A DNA stretch of 64,000 nt from Cryoendolithus antarcticus. Its lineage: Eukaryota > Ascomycota > Dothideomycetes > Cladosporiales > Cladosporiaceae. The stretch lies in the NCBI GenBank assembly GCA_002077065.1, contig NAJO01000008.1, forward strand, positions 372,001-436,000. Reading direction: 5' to 3'. A program made the position numbers and the translations under genes. Below, in pieces: positions 1-11,086 of the stretch; the first letter of the stretch is position 1, and each line of letters opens with the position of its first letter. Under the pieces are notes generated by a model, which was not told the origin of the DNA, ran no database searches, and saw nothing but the letters and a program-made list of their open reading frames with translations.

Positions 1-124
1 GAATGTTCTCTGTCTCGGCGCCTTGACACTATATCACTTGAGCATTAACACAAACATCTGACTAATGCTGCCACAGACACTCAATACAGCCTGCCAAAAC
101 TCGAGTGTAGTCTCATAGCCTACC

Positions 125-736
125 ATGGCGTCCAGCGGCTCCTTCCGCTTCCTCGACCTCCCATCCGAGCTGCAGCTCATCATCCTCGAATATGCAGTTG
201 TACAGCCTGCGCCAATCCTCCTCACGATCGATGCAGCCGCCCCACGCCTTTCAAAAGCTGTTCGGTACATGGCAGCTCCCCCTCTGTTAAGAGTTTCCCA
301 ACTAATCAGACGGGACGCGCTGAAGATTCACTTCAGCATGAACACCTTCCGTAGCGCTTGCGATGATCAGACGCCGAAGCGTCACAATTGTCGAGTTCTC
401 ATTGAATGGCTCTGTCGCGTTCCGAGAACTGAGCTCAGGCTCATTAGGTTGATCATCGCGCACGATCCGAAAGTGGGCTGGAACCTTGGGATCGGATTCG
501 ATCAGCTCATCAGGACGTATGCGATAGAGTCGCTCGTATCATCAGTTTCCAGTGGGTTGAACCCTGTGGGTACGAATCCTACGCCCACGCATGTCGAGGT
601 CATCGTCGAAGCGCTACCCAGTGATGGCAGAGTGAGAAGCTTTGGTCTACGTTTTGTCGAGAAATCGTCATACTGCCTTCGAAATACTGCTGCGAAGTGT
701 TTGAACGCCATAGAGGAATCAAGTTCTCGATCGTGA
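125..736 (+). CDS. F-box-like hypothetical protein
   Basis: Single-exon frame of 203 residues from ATG 125 to TGA 734. The N-terminus (residues 6-30) has FRFLDLPSELQLIILEYA, the short F-box-like motif common in large lineage-specific families of Dothideomycetes. The rest is rich in Leu/Arg helices and has no catalytic signature I recognise. A protein of this shape could be a substrate adaptor of an SCF ubiquitin ligase, but the target is unknown. A diverged copy lies directly downstream on the same strand (963-1631), so this is one half of a tandem pair. The 5' end is close to the window edge, so promoter information is limited. Coding status is well supported by the paralog; function is inference from the motif only. 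Confidence 0.7.
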   Translation: MASSGSFRFLDLPSELQLIILEYAVVQPAPILLTIDAAAPRLSKAVRYMAAPPLLRVSQLIRRDALKIHFSMNTFRSACDDQTPKRHNCRVLIEWLCRVPRTELRLIRLIIAHDPKVGWNLGIGFDQLIRTYAIESLVSSVSSGLNPVGTNPTPTHVEVIVEALPSDGRVRSFGLRFVEKSSYCLRNTAAKCLNAIEESSSRS

Positions 737-962
737 GGGTGCAAATCGCCGATGCTCCCGCAGCGTATAACCCTCCGTGTTAAGACGCCCGATGGGATGA
801 GGTGGAGCTTCATTGTCGTGCAGAGTGGAAGGCACGATCGAGGCCCCAAATCTCATTATTCACTTCACTTGCACACTAGCAACTGCCTACACGAGTTATT
901 TTCATCTACTTCCCCTTCCGAGTCCTGCCTACAGAAATACTGCGCCATCAAGGCGGTTCACA

Positions 963-1631
963 ATGGCCCAACATACCCTCACAGTCAACCCACGTCGTTT
1001 GCAAACCCACAGCTATCCCGTCCAGATCACTGCCGCTCCCCCAAGTGGCTTCCGCTTCCTCGACCTCCCGCCCGTACTCCAACTTACCGTAGTCGAACTC
1101 ACCATCCTCAAACCCAAACCCATCTAGATATGCAGCGGCCACGCAGTCACCCGCCTACAAAAGGGCCGCAAGTCAACAGCACTCCCTCCACTTCTTCGAC
1201 TGTCTCGTCAGATACGCCACGACGCACTCAACATTCACTACGGCAAAAACATATTCAGTGGTAATCTTACCTGGCGTGGAAAGCAGTCCAGAAACCGCAA
1301 GATCTTCCACAATTGGTTTAGATGTATTCCGGCGTCGCATCTGCGCATGCTGCGCTTGACCGTTATTTGCTCTGGCAACGTGAAGCAGCGTGCCCGCCGG
1401 GATACGTGTTCGTACAATGGGCGTGGCGATCCTGTGCCATTCTTCACCTATTTCTTCTCCACGAATGCGGATCACGTACCCACTACCGAGCTCAGCGGCG
1501 AGCTGGCATTTCCAGGTGGACCACCAACTTACAGCATTCACTTTGGAGTAGAGACCGAGTCGGTGCGCATTGTTAGTGCAGACAACGTAGACCAGGCCGA
1601 TCTGGAGGACGTCATGGACGAGAACTGGTAA
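963..1631 (+). pseudogene. F-box-like paralog interrupted by one in-frame TAG
   Basis: Frame from ATG 963 to TAA 1629, 222 codons, open except for TAG at 1125-1127. Before the stop it has SGFRFLDLPPVLQL, matching SGSFRFLDLPSELQL of the gene at 125-736. After the stop the same frame continues with ALPPLLRLSRQIRHDALNIH, matching APPLLRVSQLIRRDALKIHF, and later LRMLRLTVICSG against LRLIRLIIAH. Spacing between the two matched blocks is the same in both copies, so the TAG replaces a sense codon rather than marking an intron. No GT..AG pair of usual length removes it. The copy is therefore a tandem duplicate inactivated by one nonsense change, or a gene making only a 54-residue stub. A sequencing error remains possible. 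Confidence 0.65.
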
Positions 1632-1729
1632 GCAGGGCGAAGAAGTATGTGCGAAATAATCCAGCTTGGACAGTCTATAGTCCCCAACGAAGCTTTTACC
1701 CAACCCAACCCCACCTCCGTTGCCCTCCC

Positions 1730-4700
1730 CTAGTCCGCACCCGCGCGCCCAACTTCCTCCCCATCCCTGATAACCGTACTCCCCTCGTCAGCCGGAATCG
1801 GTCTTTGCAGTCCCGCACCAGTCACCGCCGTCACCTCTCCCTTCACCACCTCATCCCTCGCCTGCAACTCCTCTGCGCTCCCCGGCGCATCCTGAGCCTG
1901 GCTCAACGCCTCCCGCAGCCCACCCTGCAGCTCTTGCTGCCGACCCAAAGCAGCCTCCGACACGTCCGCGTCCGGCTCATCACCCGGGTGGCCAATACTT
2001 TGCATCGTATGTGCCTTCGCGGCCGGCGTGCCAAGCGGGTTCTCCTTCTCGCCAATCGGCGTCTCTGGACCCACGGACACCGGATTCGAAGGCCCCGAGC
2101 TAGGCGAGACCTCCGGCTTCAGGGAAGCGGTCTCTGGCTCAGCCTCAGAGGAAGGTGGCGAAGCAGCACTACTCGTGTGCGCGACATTAGCAGCAATAGC
2201 CCTCTCGGCCTGTATTTCGGCGGGTGTACTGCGCGCCGCATGCACGCCAGCCGAAGGGACGAGAAGGGAGGAGGTTTCGTCGATGTGCCACAGCGTGACA
2301 GCCGGCGTAAGAGTAAAGGTAAGGGGTTTAGCATCGATCTTCGGTCCTGGTGCTGGTGACGTAGACGCAGCCGCCTTCCTCCTTGCGGGACCCTTAGCGC
2401 GGCCTTTACGGGCGTCTGCAAGTGGAGCCTTTTCCGTCTCCTCGATAGCTTCAGGTTCTGGCTCGACGACCTTTGGAGGTGGTCCAGTAGGACCGAGTTG
2501 AATCCTGCTGGCGAGGGTATTGATGAAGTCCGATTTCAAGTTGCCGAATTTGGCGCCTGCTGGGCGCGCGGGGACGGCGGGCTTGGCTTTCGGTGCATCA
2601 CCTGTGCTACCGGCGGAGACTGACTTTGCTAGGGGCGCTCCGGTTTGTTCTGAGCCTGAAGTACGGGCTGGGCGGGCTGGGACGGTCGGCTTGGGCCGGT
2701 CGGGAATGACAGGCGCTCTCGTCTTGGTAGGTGAATTCGCCTTCGGTGCGCCGAGATCCAACACCTCTCTTTGACGCGAGTCTTCCTGCTCAGGCGCGAT
2801 ATCAGTCGTGATGTCTTGCGCAAGTTTGCTGGCCCTAATCGGGCGTGATGGAATCTGTGGCTTCATGACCTGCGACAATCCAGTCGTCGCCCGTGCATCT
2901 TTATCGGCATGATGATGATACAGACCACCAGTCGTAGGCCTCTCTTCCGGCGGACTCTTGACCTCGTCCTCTTGTGGCCCACTGACTGTAGTCTCCAGGT
3001 ACATGCTATTAGGCGTGTCTTCCCAGATATCACTACTAGGGAAGCGATTGAGACCAGGTCGACCGGCATGCTCATCAGCTACACCAGCCTTGAAGTGGGG
3101 CTTGGCGAAAGTCTTATTGTCACTCTCCATCGTCTCGGGGTTGTGATCCTTGCGTGCCTGTTCCTTCTCCGGGCTCTCGAACAGCGAGGTCGTCGATGCG
3201 GCTGCTTTTTCAGCCTCGGCACGCGCATGCTGCTGTTCAGGTTCAGGCGTCTCAACATTGGCAGTGAATTGCAACGAAGCCGGTGTGTCTTCCCAGATGT
3301 CCTGGCTTGGGAAGTGATGCTGCGCCAGACCAGGCCGCTTCTTGACCTTGTCAGCAAGTCCAGCTGCCTTCTTCTCCTCCTCGCCTTCTGGGAAGAGCGG
3401 CTCATACTCCTCGATCTCTTCAAGTGGAGTGCCAACCCCAGATCCAAAGTGCTCGTCATGCGAGATGAAGCGATGTAGACCGTGCATGCCATGACCAGCG
3501 TGCATACTGTTAGGCCGACTTGAAGGACGACTTAGAGGCTGCAGACTACTCCGGCGGCTGCGCGACACGTCATCGGAATGATCGATACGCTCTGCTTCAG
3601 GGCTAATAGCCGGCTGCAGCTGAGCACTTCCAGGTCGCTTCATAACCTCATCGGAGGCCAGAATGGGTGTACCGAAGCCTTCTTCAGTGTACAATCCGCC
3701 AGCATCCGCTGTGTTGCCACCTCGAGGGCCAAGATCGAGCTTATTGTCCATCTCACCACCGCCGGTCACCTTTGTACCTCGCTTTGAGATCGCATCCTCA
3801 TGTATCACATTGTCATCTTCGCTATCGAGGGCGTTGCTGTTAAGGTCACGCGTGTTCACCTTTCGTAGTGGAGACTCGGGCAGAGCGCCGCTAGATGAAC
3901 GTTTCGGCCGTGGTTCTCCTGCTTGCGCGGGCTTCGGTGAGTTCATCCGGGAGTTGAACTCATCGCTAGCGACCCAGCCGATTTCCTGAGGAGGTGTGCT
4001 GATGGGTACTGGTGAGGTTCCTGAAAGGTTAGGTTAGTACATATATTGACTGGCAAGGCCAAAGCGAACATACCGAAGCCAACATCCAAGTTCTCCGCCA
4101 CTAGACGATCAAGCTGTTCCTTGCTTAATGCCGTAGCAGGCCGAGGAGCCAACCCACCATACACATTGTATCCTTCCTTCGCAGCGAGCTCCGGGTGTTT
4201 TCTGATCCAGTCCTGTTCGAACTGATCACTTGGCTCTTGTCCTGGGTGTCCGTGCAAACCATAGCTGTCCGGCGGCCCGAACTCCTGCCTCGAGCTTCTC
4301 TTGCGGTTGTGATTCCGCGATGTTCCATCATTGAAGAATCCAATGCCGCCAGGGAACTGCTGAGCGAACGGAGATGGCGATGGCGCTTGCACATCGCCAG
4401 CATTGCGGTACATGGGTACCTGCAAGCCGATTTCGGGGATGCCATGCTCGTGCTCTTCTTCTCCATGCACACTCCCCGGTCTCGGTGTTCCGCCATGGAG
4501 ACTTGTCGTCGATCGACTGAAGCTCTCCTTCGCGCGGAGCGGATGCGGTTCCCGTGAAGGGACGCGACCAAGGCCGAGTCGATCGTCCCTAGCATCGCGA
4601 CTGATCACGCGACGCAAGCTCGTCGATGAATCGGTCAATGCATTGTGAACATCGTCCTCGACTTGCGGTTTGCCTATGCCCGCTCTTGCGGCCTGGGACG

Positions 4701-5142
4701 AGTCAGTGCGAGTGACTGTGCTGATTCTTTCCTTGGCAGTCGATTGAGGGACGGAAGCCGTGGGCTGCTGCATCGGCACATCCGCATGTCGGGTCTGTAC
4801 CGTTGTCGAGTCTTTTGCTCCAACGCCATGAGCTTCGTCTGGAAGCTGGTCGAAGCTAGCGTATTCGTTCCCTTCTTGCCCAATGAGAGGCAGAGCAGCA
4901 ACACTGGGCGGGCGTCTTGGCAGCTCTGAGGCTGACAGATTGCTGTGCCCGTACATCTTGCCATTGCTCATGGCGGTCGGAGGTTCGTTGAAAGGCGAGC
5001 GGGTGCTTGCATCTCGATTCGGAGAGGGATCGGTTTTGCGGACTGGGCGAGGTGGTATGGGTGGCATGCTCTGCGCTACTGCTGTAGGCCCGCCTTGGCC
5101 TTGAGCGCGTTGCGGGCGAGGTGGAATCATTGGTTGAGACAT
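1730..5142 (-). CDS. AIM21: AIM21-like actin-patch regulator
   Basis: Two exons: 5142-4074 and 4020-1730. The 53 bp intron starts GTATGT, has a perfect TACTAAC branch site and ends TTTCAG; splicing restores frame (GFG to TSPVP). Product about 1119 residues, mostly disordered, rich in Pro/Ser/Glu. The N-terminus carries IPPRPQR and PPIPPRPVRK, and the middle has VPARPAR-type SH3-binding stretches. The segment around KFGNLKSDFINTLASRIQLG, followed by LADARKGRAKGPARRK, is the conserved core of fungal Aim21 proteins. In yeast, Aim21 with Tda2 binds capping protein at cortical actin patches and tunes actin assembly during endocytosis; the same role is inferred here. It stands alone on the minus strand; the start at 5142 (MSQPMIPPRP) fits the family. 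Confidence 0.85.
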
Positions 5143-5773
5143 CGTGGATTATGATATCGCTCCGCCGGGGAGAAGCTGTCGAAGTATAGCTGCAGTCAAT
5201 GTCAGTCTTCTAGAGGTGTCTTCACTGCTATGCTGACAGCTCAAAGGACGCGTGATAGTGTGAGGTGAGATTTCGAGACGACGAAAGTGGCCAATGCAGG
5301 TACTGCTAGCATCTAGAGTGCTATGAATGATTTTGCTTCGTCCAGACCGCTCTTGATCACGTGCGTGCGAAGTTCTCTCAACAGCTGCTGCGTCCCTGCA
5401 GGAGTCCAATGCTGCTCTGATGCAGCTGGAGTTTGAGATAGGGAGCTTCTCCGGCTCGGCTTACATTTGGTGAGTACAGGGCGTCTCGAGGGCTGTAGTC
5501 TGGAGTACAGTAAGGGAATGGTAAAGCGGAAATGCTCTAGGTCGGGGTCAGGTGGGCAGCAGAGATGTATTAGCTAAAAGCCATGCAAAGACTTGCGTTC
5601 CTGGCATTGCGCATGACGAACGGGCCCAAGACCGTTTCCTCGATGGCGATCTGCACTAGCGGCCTCAGCCACAGCAGGTTGCCCAATCAGGAGAATTTTA
5701 ATGGTGCTTGCGTGTTTTCGGTGCTCGGTTTACACTTCAGACTTGATGGCGTGCGTGAATTTCTCGACAATAA
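5143..5773. other. AIM21 upstream region
   Basis: Upstream of AIM21. No frame with coding character, no RNA gene and no notable repeat seen. It probably holds the AIM21 promoter and 5' UTR. Confidence 0.4.
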
Positions 5774-6379
5774 AAACCGCGCAAGTCGTCAGGGAAATCC
5801 GTAGCCATTCACGACCTGCCATGGCGAGGCTTGAGCGTGGAAGGAGGCAAGTCTCGCGCAGCATTGAACATTGCCAGCCTCGATCATGCCTACCCCGCGA
5901 CCCTACCGCTGGCGTGGCGCGGCCACGAGGCCCACCCGGACATCTGCATCGAATTGCTCGAGTCAGCTGAGAGTCCAGGGCCATCTTTCGAAACCAAGCA
6001 AATCCTCAAAGCCTGCTCAGGCGGCATCGTCACAAGGTCTGCGCGATTTTCAGAGGCCCTGAGGTGACCCACGATCGTTTCTGCAATTTCGTCTCCACTT
6101 CTTGCGCTCGTCTGTCATAAAATGTTGAAAAGACCACAGGAGGACGACTTGACATACTGACAACTGAGGCAAAGTTTGAAGTGATGTCGACATTGCCTCA
6201 AAGCGAGAGTGGAAGGGGCGATCGAGTACTAACAACGCGCCTTCCGCGAGGCCAACAGCTCCTCTTCGCCAAGTCTCGAAGACCTCACCGTCTCCCCACA
6301 AGCCTTCCAATCCCTTGGTCATCAGCTCGGCCGAGCTGCACTCTTCAGCACTAACGACGGGCTGAACAACGAACTCTAA
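5774..6379 (+). CDS. possible small spliced gene, unrecognised
   Basis: Two stretches look coding by their C/G-rich third codon positions. The first is open from 5774 to about 6063 (for example LAWRGHEAHPDICIELLESA). The second runs from about 6258 to a TAA at 6377-6379 (for example SLEDLTVSPQAFQSLGHQLG). They can be joined in frame by an intron from a weak GTGACC donor near 6064 to CCAACAG near 6257, with TACTAAC at about 6229. No in-frame ATG was found in the first stretch, so a further 5' exon would be needed, or the model is wrong. I do not recognise the product. It would lie between AIM21 and the methyltransferase, transcribed with the latter. Confidence 0.25.
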
Positions 6380-6518
6380 GAGTTCAGCCTCACATACGAA
6401 CACTCGTACGAACATGCGTGTAAGTCCGGACTGACATCAGGTCTGTATATATCTATTGCTTTCCTCTTGTAAGACCACTCAATCCTTTCGCACTCTCATT
6501 GCGACCACTCAAGCATCT

Positions 6519-7382
6519 ATGGCTACTCTAAGCAGCACCATGCCGTCCGCCCAGCGGGTGGCCCTCATCAGTGAGAACGTCACGGGCCCACCAGGCGCCG
6601 AAATGCTGCGTCTTTCCGACATTGCGAGCTGCGAGCAAGTAAGCATCCTCGACAACGCCTCCGGTGCCGGCATACTGGTTTCTCACCTCATCGACCTCGC
6701 CGCAAACACCCCACATCTTCAACTTCAACGCATCGTAGCCGGCGACGTAGACCCCTCAGCCCTCACCTACGCACGCGAAAGGCAAGAGGCCCACCTCACA
6801 ACAAACTCCTCAAGCGCCTGGTCCAAGGTAGACATCCAAAAGATCGACCAACACCGCATCCCCTTCCCAGACAGCTCATTCACGCACGTCTTCGCCAACC
6901 TCGGCATACTCTTTAGCCCAAATGACAGTAAAGCCCTGTCCGAAACCTACCGCGTCCTCCAAACCGACGGCACAGCAGGCTTCACGACCTGGAAAGGCAT
7001 CAAATGGTGGGCTGAACTCGCCAAACCGGCTTTCGCTCAGTACCTGCCAGACGCTCCAGCTCTTCCGGCGCCCGAAGACGTCTTCCCGTCACCGGGCTGG
7101 AAAGATCCGAATGCTATTCTGGAAAAAATGGATCGGGCTGGGTTTACGGAAGTGAAAGTCACGGAGTTTGACTTCGCGCCTGTGGTCGTGCCAGAGGAGT
7201 TCTGCGAGGCAACGGCAGTGCTGGTGAAGTTGATTGCGAAGCGAGCTTGGTCGGAAGCGGATTTTGGGCTTCATGCGGAGAAGCTTGAGGGTGCTATGCT
7301 GCGGTACTTTCGAGAGGAGTTTGGGGAGGGGAAGAAAGAAGTGAGGATGACGGCCTTGATCACGATCGGTAAAAAGAGTTGA
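6519..7382 (+). CDS. class I SAM-dependent methyltransferase
   Basis: Single exon, 287 residues from ATG 6519; upstream in-frame codons are only non-ATG starts. Motif I is VSILDNASGAGILVSHL (residues about 41-57), the acidic end of strand 2 is AGDVDPSALTYARER, and the post-core region has PFPDSSFTHVFANLGILF and a YRVLQTDGTAGFTTWKG segment, in the order usual for methyltransferase type 11/25 proteins. These enzymes transfer a methyl group from S-adenosylmethionine to small molecules; the substrate cannot be read from sequence. Similar fungal proteins occur both alone and in secondary-metabolite clusters, but no biosynthetic partner is adjacent here. No signal peptide or membrane span, so cytosolic. 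Confidence 0.8.
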   Translation: MATLSSTMPSAQRVALISENVTGPPGAEMLRLSDIASCEQVSILDNASGAGILVSHLIDLAANTPHLQLQRIVAGDVDPSALTYARERQEAHLTTNSSSAWSKVDIQKIDQHRIPFPDSSFTHVFANLGILFSPNDSKALSETYRVLQTDGTAGFTTWKGIKWWAELAKPAFAQYLPDAPALPAPEDVFPSPGWKDPNAILEKMDRAGFTEVKVTEFDFAPVVVPEEFCEATAVLVKLIAKRAWSEADFGLHAEKLEGAMLRYFREEFGEGKKEVRMTALITIGKKS

Positions 7383-8369
7383 TTGACCTTCGAGACTGTG
7401 TGGCGACGTACGACGACGTACGACGACAAGGTACTCCGCGGCCCGTTTCTGCGACTTACGGCGGTGAGACGAAATATTATGTCTCAAATGCGGCAACCTT
7501 TGATGCCCTGTATCTGTATACACCTATCTCCCGCCCTGCGGTATCTCACGTGCAGAAAGTGCACTTTGCGGCGGAATCGGTGTCACCATCTCAATATCGC
7601 CGTTCCGTAGCTCAAGCTCTCTGCAAAGCAGAACGTAAGAATTTGAGCACGGATTTTACCCGCTTGCGGCGTGGGAGAGATATTTCGGAGGCCGACACAC
7701 GATATCTCCGATCCTCCTCGACAGTGAGGAGGAGCTGTGGTTCACCTTCCGCATAGGAGCCATCCATCCTTGAAGCCTTGCCCAACAGGTCTTGGGCTGC
7801 GAGATTGCCTGGGAGCGGGACGGAGAGGCTAGGCCGTATCCAAGTGGTGTCACTTTTGCGGCTCCGCGCTTCCTGCTTACTACACACCTCAGCCCACCAT
7901 CTGCATATGGATCTGATGTCTCCGTATCGGCTTGAATGCTTGCTTTGCTCTGACACGCGGACACTCCTCGCACTAAGCCTGACCGTTCCAGGACTAGCAG
8001 CTCACGAGGCCAGCGACTCGGAGCTGCACAGCCGGCTCGCAAGGCAGACATGCAGATGCGAGGTTCGGCTTGCCGTTCAGTACGAACGCCCCGTGAATTG
8101 TGCGAACAGCTCTATAGTGCTGGCAAGTGTCCACAACCTACTGTCGCGTGGCGATTGGGCCGCTTGAAAGCTCAAGGTCCCATGGGCTTGGTTCCTGCAC
8201 ACCTCTTTCTTTTGGTTGAGGAGTGGTGCTATGAGATAAGCGCCGGGTATGAGGCTGATGCCTAGGAGTAGCAAGGACTTATCAGTAGCAATGGCAGCGT
8301 TCTTCTCTCCGGGCTCGCTGCATCATCTCTCTACTCACCAAGCTTCATAGAGCATCACACACCTGCGAA
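7383..8369. other. intergenic, nothing coding seen
   Basis: About 1 kb between the methyltransferase stop and the amidoligase start. It holds a short CGACGTA/CGACGACGTA tandem at about 7404-7427 and a clean hairpin at 7712-7733. Frames here are short, on both strands, and lack family signatures. Confidence 0.45.
7712..7733. repeat. perfect 8-bp inverted repeat
   Basis: TCCTCCTC at 7712-7719 pairs with GAGGAGGA at 7726-7733 around a 6-base loop. It lies in a gene-free stretch; a role is not apparent. Confidence 0.5.
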
Positions 8370-9632
8370 ATGCGGCCTGACCACTACTATTTCGGAATTG
8401 AGCTGGAGATGGTTGCGACTCCGCGAGACGCCTCCCAATCGGCGCGCTACATGCGTAACCCCGGCAGAGAAAATGTGGAATATCACCTTGAGTACTATGA
8501 GGAATTGGCCTCCGCTCTGCGACGCTACGGTCTTGACGCGATTGCAGTAGCTCGGTACAAGACGCCTCCAGGGGGGGCTGGCGGGGATGGCAGGTTACGT
8601 ACGACGGCTCAATTACCAGAGACGAGCAAGGAAACCTGTTGCCACCGCCTAGAGGTATGACATTCTCTTCACCGCCATGAACAATTTTGGGATTGACTGC
8701 GGGATCAGTACCGTTCGAAGCCGTCTCTGGTATATTGGAGACCAACGGAGCCTGGCAGACGCAGATCGAATCTTTCTGGGCCGCGCAGCAGGACGTGTTC
8801 CATATGCCCGAACCGTCGATAAAGTGCGGAACTCACATACATATCACGCCAGGCCCTGCAAGGCAGTGGTCTCTTGAACAAGTGAAGCGTATTGCAATTG
8901 GGGTGATCCGCTACGAAGATCATGTCCAGAAAATGCTGCCGATAACTCGCAGGTCGACAGGCTCGTACGATTCAAGCAACACATTCTCCAGCGTCCTCGA
9001 CGACGACGACGACAGCGCTTCCGTTCAAAGTCATCCGAACACGTTCCTTCGTCGTAATTCCAGGAGCTCTGAGCATTTGAAAGAACTGTTCCATGGCCCA
9101 AGCTCTGCTCCAGCTTTGGGACTATCTCGTTCCGCCAGTATTGCTGCTCTCGCGTACGACATAAATCGCATGACTGATATGGCGGCGATTGTCCGAGTCA
9201 TGCAGAAGAAAAGACATGTTCTCTGGAACTTCGAAAATCTGGTCGGGAAAAAGAAGACGATCGAGTTCCGAGGGGAAGAGGGCTCAGGGGCCCGGAAAGG
9301 ACCAAATGGTGGATTGCGTTCGTTGTCGGGTTTATTGATTTCCTGCTGAGCGAGGTATGTTGAGCGGACGGTGGTTGATGTCGACCCCCCGTGACATGAT
9401 ATTACAGGATCCCAATGTCGGCGACGAGGCAACAGAGGAGAGTGTTAGATGGCTGTACATAACGATAGACTTCAGGGCCAGTGTCATGGGACTGCATCTT
9501 CCACCAGACTACCGGCATTTGAACGAAACCATACCGGGAGCTTCACACACTGCGAGATCGCTTGACGCGCAGGCTAGACTGTTGATGCTGACACACATAC
9601 AGTTTCAAGGCTTCCACAGTAGCTCCATATAG
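8370..9632 (+). pseudogene. amidoligase-family gene with two single-base frameshifts
   Basis: The N-terminus YYFGIELEMVATP, the central WQVTYDGSI-type segment, PFEAVSGILET, IKCGTHIHITPGP and TIEFRG mark the fungal putative amidoligase family (ATP-grasp-like glutamine-synthetase fold, substrates mostly unknown). Introns fit at 8655-8708 and 9355-9407. Two breaks prevent one continuous product: after a G7 run (8571-8577) the family sequence continues one frame over, as if a base were lost; and near a G4 run (9272-9275) it again shifts by the same amount, after which family-like WWIAFVVGFIDFLL appears. The last part ends at TAG 9630. Both lesions are missing-base type in G runs. It is therefore a recent pseudogene, or an assembly with two homopolymer errors. 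Sequence between lesions is well preserved, which argues for a recent event. Confidence 0.75.
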
Positions 9633-10021
9633 ACCGTCAGGCGGCCTGGCGTCCATAGCGTCTCCGAGTCTGGGATCCAGACCACTTTCCAGCTTCTGGT
9701 CCGGCCCACCTCCTAGCCTGGCTTCAAGAGCGCCCTCAGGAAATTGGGGAGACTCGCTCCAGAACTTGACATCAGGATTCCGAGCTCTCAACCCCTACGG
9801 TGTCGACTCGACTAGAATGTGTCGTTGTACTACGGCGAATCAGACATGCATGCCGAAGTATATAGGCAATGACATTTTCTGCGGTGGCTGCAATGGTTAT
9901 ATAACGAGTGATTGATCAGCCTATGCTAGGAATATGCACCTTTATAGAGGCTGCACTCGGCAGCGGGTCGGAGACATTGCGTAAGGTAGAGGGGGATATC
10001 GGCTAATACACACCTTGCTAC
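9633..10021. other. intergenic, nothing seen
   Basis: Between the amidoligase remnant and the 3' end of the ACC deaminase gene. A minus-strand open frame at 9543-9791 overlaps the remnant and has no recognisable features. Confidence 0.4.
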
Positions 10022-11086
10022 CTACTTCAACTCCTCGCCCCCAAAGTAACTCGAGTAAGCGTTCAACGCCGGCTGCCCTCCCAAATGAACATACAGCACA
10101 GTGCTTCCCGGCTTGATCGTCCCCTCCTTGATCAGCTGAATCATACCATCCATGCTTTTCCCCTCGTAAACTGGATCCGTGATAAGCGCATCAGTCCTCG
10201 CGGCCAGCTTCATAGCCTCGATAGTACCAGGTCCCGGGATCCCGTAGATCCCTGCGTGAAATCTCTCGTCCAGCACGATGGCTTCGTCAGGTATCACCAG
10301 CTTAACGTCCAACAGCCTAGCAGTATTGCGCGCGATGCGGGCGACTTGGGCTTTCGTCTCCGCCGGCTTGCCACTAGCATCTATGCCGATGACTTTCCTC
10401 CCGCGGCCCTCGGCCACAGCACCGACGATCAGTCCAGCGTGGGAAGAGCCCGTGACCGAGCAGACGAGTAACGTGTCGAAGAACGGCAGCTTCAGAGTCT
10501 GTTCCTGCTCTGCGAGTTCGACGACAAAGTTCGTAAAGCCCAAGCCACCGAGCTCGTGGTCAGAGGCGCCGGCGGGGATGTAGTAGGGCTTGCCTCCAGC
10601 TTTCTCAATCTCAGCGAAGGCTTCTTGCGTGGCAGTCTTGTGGCCGATGTGGAAGGGCTCGTTGTTCAACCTCACATCGCCGCCCATCAAGCGTGAGAGG
10701 AGGATGTTGCCAGTTTGATCGTACAGTGGAGGATCGATGGGGACCCATTTCTCTTGCACGGTCACGGCATTTAGTCCAGAGGCAGTTGCTGTGGCTGTTA
10801 CTGCGCGGGTGTGATTCGATTGTACGCCTCCGACAGAGACTAGATGGGTGGCATGCTTGGCTTTGGCGTCTGCTACGAGGTATTCGAGTTTGCGGACTTT
10901 GTTCCCGCCGTAGGCGAGGCCAGAGCTGCAGTCATCGCGTTTGGCATAGATCCTGACTTTGTCGCCGAGGGCTGCGGTCAGTCTGGGGAGACATTGAATT
11001 GGGGAAGGGCCGAAGAGGAAGGATTCTTTGGGGATGCTGGCGAGCTTTTCCTGGTATGCTGGGGTTGGGGGAGTGGCGCAAGGCAT
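10022..11086 (-). CDS. 1-aminocyclopropane-1-carboxylate deaminase (or D-cysteine desulfhydrase)
   Basis: Single exon, 354 residues from ATG 11086 (MPCATPPTPAYQEKL); the frame extends upstream only through non-ATG codons. Fold type II PLP enzyme. Visible motifs: YGGNKVRKLEYL with the PLP-binding Lys, GVQSNHTRAV with the substrate-carboxylate Ser, CSVTGSSHAGLIVG phosphate loop, YGIPGPGTIEAM and TDPVYEGKSMDGMI. These match ACC deaminases closely, which open the ACC ring to 2-oxobutyrate and ammonia. Length equals characterised yeast and Penicillium enzymes. Close relatives act on D-cysteine, so substrate is not proven. In plant-associated fungi the enzyme can lower the host's ethylene precursor. 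Cytosolic; no partner genes nearby. Confidence 0.85.
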   Translation of the reverse strand: MPCATPPTPAYQEKLASIPKESFLFGPSPIQCLPRLTAALGDKVRIYAKRDDCSSGLAYGGNKVRKLEYLVADAKAKHATHLVSVGGVQSNHTRAVTATATASGLNAVTVQEKWVPIDPPLYDQTGNILLSRLMGGDVRLNNEPFHIGHKTATQEAFAEIEKAGGKPYYIPAGASDHELGGLGFTNFVVELAEQEQTLKLPFFDTLLVCSVTGSSHAGLIVGAVAEGRGRKVIGIDASGKPAETKAQVARIARNTARLLDVKLVIPDEAIVLDERFHAGIYGIPGPGTIEAMKLAARTDALITDPVYEGKSMDGMIQLIKEGTIKPGSTVLYVHLGGQPALNAYSSYFGGEELK

